Shown here one piece after another: positions 32,787-45,903 of a stretch of DNA of 64,000 nt (positions within the stretch are counted from its first letter, which is position 1; each line of letters begins with the position of its first letter). This DNA is from Nemertoderma westbladi (lineage: Eukaryota > Xenacoelomorpha > Nemertodermatida > Nemertodermatidae): contig JAUCBJ010005441.1 in NCBI GenBank assembly GCA_032718475.1, positions 1 to 64,000 on the forward strand, read 5' to 3'. The notes beneath the pieces were generated by a model that was given only the letters and a program-made list of their open reading frames with translations, ran no database searches and was not told the DNA's origin. The position numbers were made by a program, and so were the translations under genes.

Positions 32787-35700
32787 CGGTCCTACTAATT
32801 ACCCCAACCTACCACAATCTACCCCAACCTACCACAATCTACCCCAACCTACCGCAATCTACCCCAACAATTCGATAGAGGCATCTAATTACCACAATAT
32901 TATTTTACAATGGCGTCTAATTACCACAATATACAGAACGCAAGTGTCTATTTACCACAAGACTACACTGCATCTAATTACCACAATATTATTTTACATT
33001 GGCATCTAATTACCACAATATACAGAACGCAAGTGTCTATTTACCACAAGACTACACTGCATCTAATTACCACAATATTATTTTACAATGGCGTCTAATT
33101 ACCACAATATACAGAACTCAAGTGTCTATTTACCACAAGACTAAACTGCATCTAATTACCACAATATTATTTTACAATGGCGTCTAATTACCACAATATA
33201 CAGAACTCAAGTGTCTATTTACCACAAGACTACACTACACTGCAACTAATTACCACAATATTATTTTACAATGGCAGAATGGCGTCTAATTACCACAATA
33301 TACAGAACTCAAGTGTCTATTTACCACAAGACTACACTGCATCTAATTACCACAATATTATTTTACAATGGCGTCTAATTACCACAATATACAGAACTCA
33401 AGTGTCTATTTACCACAAGACTACACTGCATCTAATTACCACAATATTATTTTACATTGGCATCTAATTACCACAATATACAGAACTCAAGTGTGTATTT
33501 ACCACAAGACTACACTGCATCTAATTACCACAATATTATTTTACATTATTGGCATCTAATTACCACAATATACAGAACGCAAGTGTCTATTTACCACAAG
33601 ACTACACTGCATCTAATTACCACAATATTATTCTACAATGGCATCTAATTACCACAATATACAGTACGGTAGTTAGTAATACTCAGTGTCTAATTACCAC
33701 AAGACTTCACTAATGTCTAATTACCACAATATATATACAATATATATACAATATATATATCGTACCTCCACAGTACGAGGAGGAGGCTCGTAGAGTTTTC
33801 GCTGGCCAGGAGATAAACATAGTATCGGGTCACCGTATCTTCTTGGTGGAACTGCATAGCGATTGGGTTACGTTCAGGCCAAAGTTGCTGCGTGGGTCGC
33901 ATCGGTTGATTGTCTCTCCGAGATGGCCGGGGCCCAACCCCAAGCCACATACGCTGCCATGGCCGGCTCCCTCCAACGGGAGTGGGCCTACCTCCAGCAC
34001 GTAACCCCAGACTGTGACGACGAGTACCAGGTGCTGGAGGACGCGCTGACTGAGCGTTTCCTTCCCGCAGTGTTTGGCGGACCAATCTCCCCAAACGAGC
34101 ATTGTCTGTTCAGCCTCCCCTCGCACTGCAGGTCTCGGACAGGGGAACCCGGTGTCCGAGGCGGCCCACTCGTTCGACATATCGCGAGCTGGAACATCGC
34201 GCAGTCGCTATTGGGAGATCGGCAGTTCTCGCTCACAGACCACCATAACTGTTTACAGGGAGCGCGGAAAGAAGGACGGGACCAACAGCTCGGAAGGGAG
34301 AAGGCCAGTTTGGAGGCTGTGCTGGACGAGTTCCCACAGGCCCGCCGTCGGAGACGGTCGAGCGCGCTGCCAACTTCCGCTCCAGTGGGTGGATTTCTTC
34401 CCTCCCGATAGCCGAACACCAACTTGATCTCTCCCCCATGGAGTTCCGGGATGCGCTGGCGATCCGGTACTGCCGAGTCGGTGCGACGGGTGCGGGGCGG
34501 GGCCACCTTCGATTTAAAGTAATTAATCATGTCCATTCTGTTGAAATTTGTACAGTATGAGGTTCACATAATTTTGACTCTTGTCGCTGAAACTCTTCCA
34601 CGAATAATGATGGATTGAAATAATTCTTCCACATATTTGCTACTGTAAATGTTGCTTATGATATAAATATCATTCTCCACCACCAATTGTCATCCTACAG
34701 TAAACTGTGCCCACATATCCCAGAGCACAACAGAACCCTTGCCCTTGGATTATATTTACAAGCCCTGCCCAGCTTACTGATCAATGCCCATTCAGAAAAT
34801 AATCGTACAAATAATCGAGACACATCAATGAATCCGTACTTCGGTTGAGCGTTTAGATTTGTCATTCCAATATATTTGTCAAACCTAAAAAATAATACTG
34901 TTGGGATTAGACACTTGCGTTCTGTATATATTGTGGTAATTAGACATTAGTGAAGTCTTGTGGTAATTAGACACTGAGTATTAATAACTACTACCGTACT
35001 GTATATTGTGGTAATTAGACACTTGCGTTCTGTATATTGTGGTAATTAGATGCAGTGTAGTCTTGTGGTAAATAGACACTTGAGTTCTGTATATTGTGGT
35101 AATTAGATGTCATTGTTAAATAATATTGTGGTAATTAGATGCAGTGTAGTCTTGTGGCTAAATAGACACTTGAGTTCTGTATATTGTGGTAATTAGATGC
35201 CATTGTAAAATAATATTGTGGTAATTAGATGCAGTGTAGTCTTGTGGTAAATAGACACTTGCGTTCTGTATATTGTGGTAATTAGACGCCATTGTAAAAT
35301 AATATTGTGGTAATTAGATGCAGTGTAGTCTTGTGGTAAATAGACACTTGCGTTCTATATATTGTGGTAATTAGATGCCAATGTAAAATAAAAAATAATA
35401 TTGTGGTAATTAGATGCCATTGTAAAATAATATTGTGGTAATTAGATGCAGTGTAGTCTTGTGGTAAATAGACACTTGAGTTCTGTATATTGTGGTAATT
35501 AGATGCCAATGTAAAATAATATTGTGGTAATTAGATGCAGTGTAGTCTTGTGGTAAATAGACACTTGAGTTCTGTATATTGTGGTAATTAGATGCCATTG
35601 TAAAATAATATTGTGGTAATTAGATGCAGTGTAGTCTTGTGGTAAATAGACACTTGCGTTCTATATATTGTGGTAATTAGATGCCAATGTAAAATAATAT

Positions 35701-36498
35701 TGTGGTAATTAGATGCAGTGTAGTCTTGTGGTAAATAGACACTTGAGTTCTGTATATTGTGGTAATTAGATGCCATTGTAAAATAATATTGTGGTAATTA
35801 GATGCAGTGTAGTCTTGTGGTAAATAGACACTTGCGTTCTATATATTGTGGTAATTAGACGCCATTGTAAAATAATATTGTGGTAATTAGATGCAGTGTA
35901 GTCTTGTGGTAAATAGACACTTGCGTTCTATATATTGTGGTAATTAGATGCCAATGTAAAATAAAAAATAATATTGTGGTAATTAGATGCCATTGTAAAA
36001 TAATATTGTGGTAATTAGATGCAGTGTAGTCTTGTGGTAAATAGACACTTGCATTCTGTATATTGTGGTAATTAGATGCCAATGTAAAATAATATTGTGG
36101 TAATTAGATGCAGTGTAGTCTTGTGGTAAATAGACACTTGAGTTCTGTATATTGTGGTAATTAGATGCCAATGTAAAATAATATTGTGGTAATTAGATGC
36201 AGTGTAGTCTTGTGGTAAATAGACACTTGAGTTCTGTATATTGTGGTAATTAGATGCCAATGTAAAATAATATTGTGGTAATTAGTTGCAGTGTAGTGTA
36301 GTCTTGTGGTAAATAGACACTTGAGTTCTGTATATTGTGGTAATTAGATACAAATGTAAAATAATATTGTGGTAATTAGATGCCTCTATCGAATTGTTGG
36401 GGTAGATTGCGGTAGATTGTGGTAGATTGGGGTAGATTGTGGTAGGTTGGGGTAGATTGTGGTAGGTTGGGGTAGGTTGGGGTAATTAGTAGGACCCG
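32787..36498. mobile_element. 3.7-kb foldback transposon with 8-bp target duplication
   Basis: TCTGGCTA flanks both ends (32779-32786 and 36499-36506). The ends read CGGTCCTACTAATTACCCC (one G inserted on the right). Each arm begins with short CCCCAACCTACCACAATCTA repeats, continues with 89-bp tandem units (ATCTAATTACCACAATATT and GTGTCTATTTACCACAAGAC) and is inverted relative to the other: left arm to about 33735, right arm from about 34905 and longer by several units. This layout and the 8-bp duplication are those of foldback elements such as sea urchin TU. Short open frames in the arms are by-products of the repeat. Confidence 0.85.
33800..34530 (+). pseudogene. Fragment of a reverse-transcriptase-linked domain inside the foldback loop
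   Basis: GC-rich DNA, unlike the arms. It encodes in shifting frames a protein region I associate with the part downstream of reverse transcriptase in some invertebrate retroelements: WVASVDCLSEMAGAQPQATY, REWAYLQHVTPDC, LEDALTERFLPAVFGG, then after a frameshift near 34110 NPVSEAAHSFDISRA, and later SGWISSLPIAEHQ and MEFRDALAIRYC. At least two frameshifts and an early stop break it. It looks like a captured piece of retroelement, not a transposase. The family name is uncertain. Confidence 0.6.
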
Positions 36499-36506
36499 TC
36501 TGGCTA

Positions 36507-37200
36507 TATTAATAACATAACAACATAACATTAATCAGTTACAGAGTTAGGCATGATTCAGTAATTCATATCTGAATACTGGAATATTAAATTAAACTGT
36601 TAAATACATGGCAGCATGGGCAGATGGGTAGCGGGTAGGTAGCAACTTAGAACTTATGTACCGCGCCAGACTGGAATCAATACACTTTGCGCCGGATTAA
36701 TCCGGCGCGCTTTACAATAAAAGCGCGCCAATGTGGTGCGTGGCGCGCTCGAAAATCGTAAAGCGCACCAGCTTTGGCGAGTGGCACTCCCAAAAATAAA
36801 AAGCGGCGCTGATTTGTTGGTTCATCAACAATTACCAAAGTGCCTTAAAAATTGCAATTGCTGTTTAAAAATTTCGGCTCGCTTCTGCCTGTCTGCGCTT
36901 CGCTCGCCATTATTTTTTTCTGTTGTAATACAGTAATACTGTAATATGTCTGCTGTACAGGGACACGTACAGCAGTGCTGACATTGGCAGACTGGTTAGA
37001 CTCCTTCAAAATTTAAATTGCATTGGCGCGGCGCTCTTCAAAATTGTTTCAATGTTCGGCGCGCTTAAAAATTTCGTTGGCATGGGGTTTGCTTCAAAAT
37101 TGCATCAGTCAGTCAGTGCGCGGCGCGCATACAAATTGGTCGGCGCGTTGTCCGGCGCACTTTTTGGATGGATTCCATACGGGTGTACCGGTAATGTTAT
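36507..37200. repeat. GCGCGC-rich dispersed repeat
   Basis: CCGGCGCGC and GGCGCGC words alternate with AAAAATT at 36680-36760 and 37020-37170. No TIRs or target duplication resolved, and no gene. Confidence 0.4.
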
Positions 37201-39330
37201 AATTTTATTGTTGTGCCGGTACCGGTACCTATGACTGTATGACTTAGCCTATTTTGACCAGCCAGCCAGCTGCCAGCTAATCGTAATCGAGCATCGAGAG
37301 GGGGGTGAGCTGAGCAGTGAGCACGCCTTTCAGCCTTTGCCTTGTCCAGTTGCCTCTGTCACTGTCTGTCTGTCTGTCTGCTTCTATGTATACTGGTATA
37401 GCCTTGCTGCCTTCAGGCCTTGGCACTTACTGACATAAGCGCTTGGATATAGCCAGACAGCCAGATAGGCCTAGTGAATAAGTCAGTAGGCCCTAAGTCA
37501 TTTGGAAATATTATTTTCAATAAGGCAATATTGCTATTTCCGCTTCGCGCAGCACTTCTGTCAGTCTGGCACTGGCAGTACCAATAGTAGGCCTACCATT
37601 CATACTGCCATAGCCTAGGCTGCTACGCCTACACCATAAACGAGGTGTACATGGCTGCATGGCTGCATGTACAGATGTACATGTACAGATGTACGTAGAC
37701 TGGCAGACTGGTTAGTGCGTTAGTGGTTACGGTTACACAAAAAAATGAATATAAAGTCTGATGAAAGTACCGGTATGTTCTGACATTTTGATGTTACCAT
37801 ACAGCTGACAGCGTACACTGGCAGACTGATTAGCTAATTAGCTGTAGCCTGGTAGCGGTACTCACTGACACAGGCAGACAGGTACCTTTACCTATCGCTA
37901 TCAGCCTACCTGAATGAATACCTAGGCCTATCTGCCTATAGCTACACCTGCCAGCCTAGATACCGAAAGTGGGACAAACTGGCAGACCAGTGGAATTTTC
38001 ACTCCCCATGCAAAATCACTTCCCGGTTAAAATTCCCTAGTGTATTCTCACCCCCGGGCAGCCGGGGTGTATGGTATTTTCCCAAGTGTATTTTAACTGT
38101 TTAACCCCCTCCAGTGAAAACTCAACTCACCCCTGGGGCATTTATCAATTTTCACTCTGCAGCTCTGTACAAATATATGCCCGGTTAAATTTCCCGAGCA
38201 GCCGAGTGTATTCTCACTCACTCCCGGTGTATTTTTGTTGTATCTTTTACAGTAGGCCTATTTTTCTACACCATGTCCTGGAATATAGTATCGTTATTCA
38301 GATACAATATAATAAGATATAATAGATATAATAATAATACCAATAATAATCGTATCGTAAATCTATTATTTGTCCACATAATAAGACAGCGGGATTTCAT
38401 TCACATAAATATTGTAAATTTATAAAATATACATACATTACATACAAATACAACATTACATATTTACCGTTACCGGTAGAGTAGAGCACAATAATTCATT
38501 CACTTCGCTGAAACTGAAAGTAAAATAACTTGCAATCTAAATGTTTGTTAACCCAATAGGCAAACCGGTCCATGAAAACAACATCTGAATATCGTCTGAA
38601 TGATGAATTACTTTCAGTTTCAAGGATGCTCAAACATACAGTAGCTGTATGTGTAAGCCTATACGTGTATACCGGTATACAAAGACAAACCAGCCAGCAG
38701 CTATCCACCGAATACCAACAGTAATACAATATAATAATATTGAATGTCATTGATGGGAGAAGTGGCCTTCCAATCAGAGCCCTTGAATTAGTTGCTTCAT
38801 GGCAAATATAAATCTATTAGAAATTACTAATACCGTAATTTCAAATGCTGGCGGGCCATTTAATTCTTAAGAAACAAGACTGTATGTTGTTAGTATAATG
38901 TCAGATTAAGTGTACACCACCTACTGGCTACTATAGAAGAAACATTACACATTATGTTTCACCCAAAATTTCACCTTTTTGTTTTTTATTGTGTTAAAAT
39001 TAACGCAAATAGCAATCTTGTGTTTATTGGATTTCAAAAATTTATTTTATTTAAAGTATAAAATCAAGTGAAAGGAGCGCTGTTTTATAACAGAAACAAT
39101 AAATTAACATTATTTCATGTGCGACCAATTGCTCTGAAGATCGGTGGCGGGTTCATGGTTGGTATACACTAGCGTTTCATTGTAGTGAGTGGTTTAAGAC
39201 AGCAAAGTACTTTAGTAGGATTGAGCACAGCGGCAGTAGATGATGGTAGCGACTGATGGGCGGCCATGAAGACGTAAATTGCGGACATACAAGGTATCAG
39301 GTATATTTCCAGGTTTAGCTTTTTCCTGAC
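37201..39330. other. Intergenic, no gene seen
   Basis: Scattered TAGGCCTA and ACCGGTAC words. Bases 38000-38245 are a loose repeat of CCCGGTTAAAWTTCCC and GTGTATTCTCACTC. Nothing with coding support. Confidence 0.45.
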
Positions 39331-39410
39331 CCTCTAGCGGAATAGTTAAAGCGTCAGACTTCCAACTCGGAGGTCACCAGTTCGATTCCACCTGGACGTC
39401 ATTGTCGACT
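39331..39410 (+). repeat. tRNA-like (SINE head) sequence
   Basis: CTAGCGGAATAGTTAAAGCG resembles an A box and CAGTTCGATTCCACC a B box at tRNA spacing. The acceptor and anticodon stems do not close, so this is a tRNA-derived repeat rather than a tRNA gene. Confidence 0.5.
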
Positions 39411-39589
39411 TTGCAAAAGCTGTGCCCAACGAAAGTTGTAATAACATGATACCACTCATTCACCCAAAACATCAATAATGAATTATAAGACTTTATGTTG
39501 TTATATTTCACTTTCCAATATTCTCCCATGTGAAAAATACCCTTCAAATAATTTGTGGTGATGTGAAAGAATTGAAACTGACATCGGAA

Positions 39590-40400
39590 ATGAAATTACA
39601 ACCACGAAAACCCCCGCTACTGTGGCTGAATTCTTCCATTTTAATTTCCATTTCAATAATTTATAGTCGGCCATAAATTTAATCAAACAAACGCATGTGA
39701 TTGGTGGTAAGAAAGTTTGTAAATGTAGAGCTAGCCACGAAGTTTTGGAGTCTTGGCGCATTGACACTGTTAGGGTGGGTGGGTAAATAATTGCAATTAG
39801 TTGTCGTCGTTGTTGCCGTTGTTGTCGTCGTCTGCGTTAACATTTTGAATAGGGCACGGTATTGTCTTACTTAAGATGGGGTAGAAATAAAGACTCATTA
39901 CCCAACCAAACAACCACCAACCCAAATGGCTTCAGCTTGTCCCACCCCATCTCAGTGTCATAGGTAATTGGGACCTTAGTTTATATATAGGGGCCCTAAT
40001 CCAGGACAACCAATAGTTCTATCCCTTATCTGCCAAGTTTCAGCTTGAACGAATTAAAAGCAAAGAAATGGTAGGATATTTAATGGTTAGACATGTAGCT
40101 CTCTAGCGGGAGACTGTTGAACTAATGGTGTCTGAAAGACTCAAAAAATCTTAACTTTTGGTCTCATTGATTAATGCCTACAAATTTTCCAAGTTGCCAT
40201 TACTGACACACACAGTATCAGTTCGCTAAGGCTCCTCCAACTTCGTGGCTCGCCCCAAATTTACTGACTCTATTCTATTCGCTTACTTCTAAACCACCAA
40301 TCACATGCGTTTCTTGGCTTGAATTTATGGTCGACTATAAATTATTCATTTTTTTTAATTGGCACAATTCAGCCACCGTACCCAGAAACTTTTTAAAAGT
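39590..40400. repeat. Inverted-repeat element
   Basis: The left arm (about 39620-39750, AACGCATGTGATTGGTGGT and AGCCACGAAGTT) is matched in inverse by about 40225-40390 (AACTTCGTGGCT and ACCACCAATCACATGCG). The arms are diverged. The word GACATCGGAAATGAAATTAC next to it recurs inverted near 53450. Probably an old MITE; borders not resolved. Confidence 0.5.
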
Positions 40401-40567
40401 TTCTTTAAAAAGTATCTTTGTACCTTAAGACCTTTACTTGCTCTCTGTTAATTTTAATTATGTTTACACGTCTGGGTTCTCTAATTCTGATAAACTCAAT
40501 GAAGTAAACCGCGATTGGTTTCCATAGTTGTCGGTGTACTATGGGATTCTCGTTTATGCTACTACTA

Positions 40568-41240
40568 TATGGCATACTTTTAGTATTAAAACCCCATTTT
40601 ATTATTCACTCATATTTTTTTAAGGAAAATAATTATGTACTCTTATTTTTATATGTGTAACTAATTTAATTGCATTATGTTCTCATTTTAAAATGAGTAC
40701 ACCTATAATTCGGGAAATTTTGCAATTTTGTACTCATATTTTTATAAGAGTCACTAATTCAAAGAATTATGTTCTCATTTTAAAATGAGTACACCTATAA
40801 TTCGGGAAATTTTTCAATTTTGTACTCATATTTTTATAAGAGTCACTAATTCAAAGAATTATGTTCTCATTTTAAAATGAGTACACCATTAATTCGGAAC
40901 ATCTTTCAATTTTGTACTCATATTTTTATAAGAGTCACTAATTCAAAGAATTATGTACTCATTTTAAAATGAGTACACCATTAATTCGGAAAACCTTGCA
41001 ATTTTGTACTCATATTTTAGCCAATCGCGAATTTGCGCCTCATCTTTTAATAATTGTCACCCATCTTTTAACCAATCACGAATTTGCGCCTCATCTTCGA
41101 ATAATTGCCACCCATCTTTTAGCCAATCGCGAATTTGCGCCTCATCTTTGAAAATATGTCACCCATCTTTTAACCAATCACGAATTTGCGCCTCATCTTC
41201 GAATAATTGCCACCCATCTTTTAGCCAATCATTGATAAGG
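40568..41240 (+). repeat. Left TIR with 92-bp and 51-bp subrepeats
   Basis: The spacing of GTACTCATATTTT is 92 bases across four units (about 40640-41010). The spacing of AATTTGCGCC is 51 bases across four units (41021-41230). These are likely transposase-binding repeats. Confidence 0.85.
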
Positions 41241-41931
41241 CCTTTCTCCACTGTTGTAAAGAAGTATAAAGGGTGAATCGGACTACTGTTGAAATCATAT
41301 GGTTTCTGTGATAGCATATGAGAACGACGGTACATAAAGTTGCTGCACTGGCTATCGAGAGTTTAAGATTTACTAGTGGATGTGGGTGATTGGGTCTGTA
41401 AAAGTGGGCATAACATAAATGATTACTAGGCCTAAGTTGTATTGCCGTCATTAGTATCTTAGTCACTATTATTTACTTACAGTAATGTAGTTAGTGTTTC
41501 TAAGTTTCCAAAATTTTAATTGAGAAAAATACATTACTATATTGTAATTACTCATATTGTATTATTATTACTATCATACTTTATCAATAAAGATAAGTAC
41601 AGAGATAGCGGAGTCAAGATACAGGAAAGTAGAGTTTAGTTAAGTGTAATCTACAAAACATTATTAAATACAATGTTAATACAAGTAAGTTGTATCTAAG
41701 AAGCAAAACATTAAACCGGTAATATTTCTGACCAGTTGTTACACGAGCTTAGTTGCATTCGCACATTTTCAGAAGTGAACATAGAGTTACAATAGAAACT
41801 AATTTTTTATCCTATTTTGGAACTAATTCTGACATTAGGCCATGTAATCTGGTACTGATATACTGTATACAGTGTAGACTATACATAACATTTGTGTAGC
41901 TTAGAGCTTATCATAATTCGTTGTGTTTGGA

Positions 41932-43659
41932 ATGGACCAAGAACAGCGTCGCTGCTGTAATTTACTTTATGGCGATGATAATATTTATTGCACAAGATGT
42001 GGACACCGTTTACAACAGTTGTCAGTGCCTCAACATCCTGTAGTTGATCTTACAACAACGACGACGTCTACGAGTAATCAGAATTGGTCGTTAGTTAACC
42101 CTAATGGTAGTGGACCTGGACAGTTACAATTTCCAAACACTCAAAACATTAACAGGCCAAGGCGCCCAGCAGAGCTTATAGAGGAATTGAATGCTACATT
42201 TGCTCCTTATGGTAGTGGAAGATCTACAGGATTGTCAGGACATATCAGTCGTCGGTCATCGAGTTCGAGTGGTAATCGAAGGACATTACCGACAGTGTCA
42301 ACTAGTGGTAGTCGATCAAGTGGTAGGCCGCGTTCCTCCTCTGTAACGAAGTCAGTCATTGTTATCAGAACAGAAGAAGGCGATACTCGAGTTTGTAAAG
42401 ATACCATTATTAAACAATGCATGGTAACATATACTGACAATTCCACTCAAGAAGAAGTGCGGTCAGTAATTATGAATTCATTATTAGCACCACCGTCATG
42501 CAATTCTGACTTTGAGTTTATTAAAGTTTTCAATAAATCAATTCTACCCCTATCTGTGTCTGATAACTTTATATTTAATGGCCAGGCACTTAAATCGATT
42601 TATCCTAGAGATAAACCAATATATGTTCGGATTGAAAATAGAAGCAGCAATGAGTCCACTGATATAGTCCCAACTACGATTTCCGAGAATGATACATTAC
42701 CAACAACATTTTTGCAGGGGCAGGCAACCGTTGCGGAACATATCCCAATAACTTCCCCGCAAGTCATTAATAGAGAAGCCATACAAATATATTATGATTC
42801 CATGTTAGTGGACGACTCTTCCGATGATGAATGTAATGAGAGAGACATGAATATAGCTCCATCCGGCAATATGGAAGGCATTATTGATGATGCACGCAAT
42901 TGGAAATTAAGAAAGGAAGACTTGGCTGTTTTGAAGAATTTGCAGCATTACTATGAGTACGACGACACAATGCCAGGATACATAGATGTTGATCTTCTGC
43001 AAAAGATATTAATCCGCAGGAGAAAACTAATGGATGATGTAATAGAAAAGGTGCATAATCTTAACCCTGGAGAGGGTATTGTGGTAACATTTTCACGAGA
43101 GTCCGGTTGCGACCAAGGTGGCCTACGTCGTGATATGTTTGGTACATTTATTAATGCTTTAAGTAATTCCGCACTGTTTTCGAATATTGATGGATTAATA
43201 ATACCCTCCGTAGCTGATATATCTAAGGTGGCCAATGGTCAATTTAGGGCATTAGGAAAAGTGTTGGCTATTGCAATTATACATGGCGAGCTTGTTATTG
43301 GCATAATTCACCCTTTAGTTGGGCGATATATTGCATATAATGGCCAGGATGTTGGTTGTCTAGAATTTCTAGAATTGATTCACGAAGTTCCGGAAGTAAT
43401 TACCAATTAGTTACAAGGAAACATCACAGACGAATTGCGATACAAGTCCTCCGAAATGGGATTGATTATGATTGAAGCGAATATTACTCGCAGTGATTTA
43501 AGTCTGCGTAAGTTTGCAGAGTTGTTTCTGAAGTCGTTACTAATATTCAATAAAGGCGCTATAGATTCTCTGAAAGAAGGAATTCTGCCAATTCTGTCCA
43601 CAAAAGATTTTATAAGTCACCTTATCTATAAAGTCCTTTCTTGTTCCCCGGAAATATAG
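41932..43659 (+). pseudogene. HECT-domain protein with zinc ribbon, interrupted by an in-frame TAG
   Basis: The frame is open from ATG 41932 to TAG at 43408-43410 (492 residues), then continues in the same frame for 82 codons to a stop at 43657-43659. The N-terminus has cysteines C8/C9 and C20-x2-C23, a zinc-ribbon-like start. A Ser/Thr-rich linker follows (about 45-140). The rest resembles the HECT N-lobe of ubiquitin ligases: GEGIVVTFSRESGCDQGGLR, FRALGKVLAIAIIHG and, after the TAG, KDFISHLIYKVL. The C-lobe with the catalytic Cys (usually in a TCF-like motif) is not visible, so ligase activity is doubtful in this copy. HECT domains of the G2E3-like kind are, as I recall, amplified with transposons in fish. 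It is convergent with the transposase gene. Confidence 0.8.
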
Positions 43660-43955
43660 CACAGGTTAAAAAATAAAAAATAGCACAGGTTAAACTTCCA
43701 TAATCAATTTTGATTGATAATCATCAATCATCAATTAAAAGTATTAGTTAAATAGGGAACAGTTCCGTATGTGCCAACATTTTCGTTGTTTTTTTTTCAA
43801 CAAATTTTCATGCTTAGAAGTTTGCCTCGTCCCTCTTACTTACATTTATACCCGTCCGTCCCATGAGGTAATAACAGAAAATTGGTTGCGAAATAGCTGG
43901 AAATAATATAAAATTATTATAAACTAAAAATCGATACAAAAAATAACTAGTATCG

Positions 43956-44695
43956 TTATTCTTTATAATTAAATACAAATTGCTTGCAATATAAATAGCA
44001 GTCAACACCGTATTTATTATCGGAATTATCAGACCCAAATCGGTGATTGATTTCACTGAGTAACTGTCTTTCAGATTCTTCGGATATAGGACGTTCAATA
44101 TTGGTAACATCAACAACTGTCTCTTGATCCTCAACAATCGGACCTGACCAATCTACTCCGTAATTATCTAGGTTTATATTGTTCATCTCATCTGGTACGT
44201 TGTCGATGTCACAAGTCGATGTTAATCGGCTATTGATGAAAATCTTCTGGGGGGTCCAGTAGCGTTCCGTGCGTAACCCATGTGCATTCCAACCAATTAC
44301 AAATCTTTCTAGAGCCGCGTTTATTTGTTTCTTGTAAGTAATATGCAAACAATATATATCATCGACAGAGGAGGGATCTAAATGGGAGTTGTCTTCTAGC
44401 CAAAAAAACAGCTCATAATAAACAATAACAACAGTACGGAATACATCTCTCCATAAGCGTTCTATCCTTTGATTGTGAGTACTTTTCCCTGCAATAAAGC
44501 TTCCTCGATTTGTGCCTCGATGACTTATCATATATTCGGCGACCAGTCTATTTTCCCCTCCCTTATCTCCTCTCACCCTTGAAGGGAGGCCGTATTTCCT
44601 AACTGCTTCCTCGAACAATGGCAAAACAGTTGCAGCACAGTTGTTACCCGATGCATAAAGGTATGTAATCAGACGGGAAAATCCATCAACCCCAC
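43956..44695 (-). CDS. Integrase-like transposase, exon 2
   Basis: It joins exon 1 in phase 1 after the acceptor TGTACTAG. It holds the second and third acidic residues of the DDE triad: D300 in VRGDKGGEN and E335 in HNQRIERLW, with 34 residues between by my count. The downstream [18 protein letters not shown] resembles the tail of this family. Stop at 43956-43958. Confidence 0.87.
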
Positions 44696-44982
44696 CTAGT
44701 ACAGTCGAATTAGCGAAAACATTCAATTGTAAACAATCATGAAATTTCGGTTTCCATCGACATTTAAATTTTAAAATTCCATCAACATTTAATATTCTAG
44801 AATATATATAATATCATAACAGGGCCTATATTACCTATTTTGCTATTTCACTTCAGCTTTAGTTATCGATCCGAGATATTAATGTTTTTTTTTTAAAGTG
44901 GCTTTCAACAACAAAAAAACTACAAAAGTCGTGGCTAAAATAACATTTTTTGTTTTTTTTTCGCTTTTTCGAAAGTACTAAC

Positions 44983-45751
44983 CATGTATTACGAAGTTCC
45001 ACCTTATAAGGCTATGATGGCCATCGATGTGCCATAAAGAATTGGCACCCTTTACATTATATCGTCGTCGGACCACAAGCGCTCGCCACCTTGCTGCTGA
45101 TAAAATGGGGTCGATTTCCCTTAAGACACGATGAACATGTCGAAGCGCGATGAACATATTTTGACTTCGTAGCATGGCATACACGAATCTACATCCCGCA
45201 TAAGGGAATTGTTGATGAATTTCACCAATAACTTCTTTAATTTGGTTTTCATTCTCTAACGTATTGCGATACAAGTTTCGAACTCCCAAACCAAAGTGAC
45301 GAACTCGGTCCATAATAGTTGATCGACTCACTCCAAATATCGCAGCAATCTGAGTCCAGTTAAATCCCGCCTCTTTAAGGTATTCAAGTTGAGACTTAGT
45401 AACGTCGTATCTTGGTCTCCCCGTATTGTCAGGTCCCGGACCATTATGTGTGAGAACATGATTAAACAAAGAAGTACAATCAGGACTGACCCTTATGTAC
45501 AAGTTGGCGATACGAACTTGTAGGTATTGAACATATGTCAGATACTCAACAATTGCTGAATCATGAGCTGTCAAATTATTAGATTCCTTTATCATAGTTA
45601 AGCAATTACATATATTGGTGAGTTTAGCTAATAGGTACTCCTTGAATTCGTCATTAATTAATTGAGGTGAGTAATCAGGTTTTAAAACACGTTCGCATTC
45701 GGTTATGATATGTTCCAAATGGTTGACAAATATACTTGCCGGAGTTTCCAT
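44983..45751 (-). CDS. Integrase-like transposase, exon 1
   Basis: Starts at ATG 45751 (METPASIFVN). The frame extends three codons upstream but only through a non-ATG codon. The joined protein is 502 residues. Residues about 118-154 form a helix-turn-helix (FNWTQIAAIFGVSRSTIMDR), expected for TIR binding. The DDE/rve catalytic core begins at LWHIDGHHSLIRW, with D243 as the first acidic residue. The exon ends at CATG before the donor GTTAGT; the 287-bp intron (44696-44982) restores the [10 protein letters not shown] core. The frame is intact in both exons, so this copy may still supply transposase. Its relatives are single-domain integrase-core proteins common in fish and invertebrate genomes. 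Confidence 0.88.
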
Positions 45752-45903
45752 GATAAACAATAAAAACTAAACTACTATAAAGTGGCAATGATGAAATCAA
45801 ATTTACAATATAAAAACAACAATTTAAATAACCTTAATAATAATAAAATAGCAAAATAATATTCATAACAAATATTAAAAGGGTTTTTTAAATACATAAA
45901 AAT

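Noticed and set aside
32764-33648. Many overlapping 60-95 codon frames in the foldback arms
   Set aside because: They are products of the 89-bp repeat read in three frames and recur identically in both arms.
33988-34536. Minus-strand frames of 116-182 codons in the foldback loop
   Set aside because: The plus strand carries recognisable retroelement motifs there; the minus frames are antisense to it in GC-rich DNA.
39331-39410. Functional tRNA gene
   Set aside because: A and B boxes fit, but acceptor and anticodon stems do not close.
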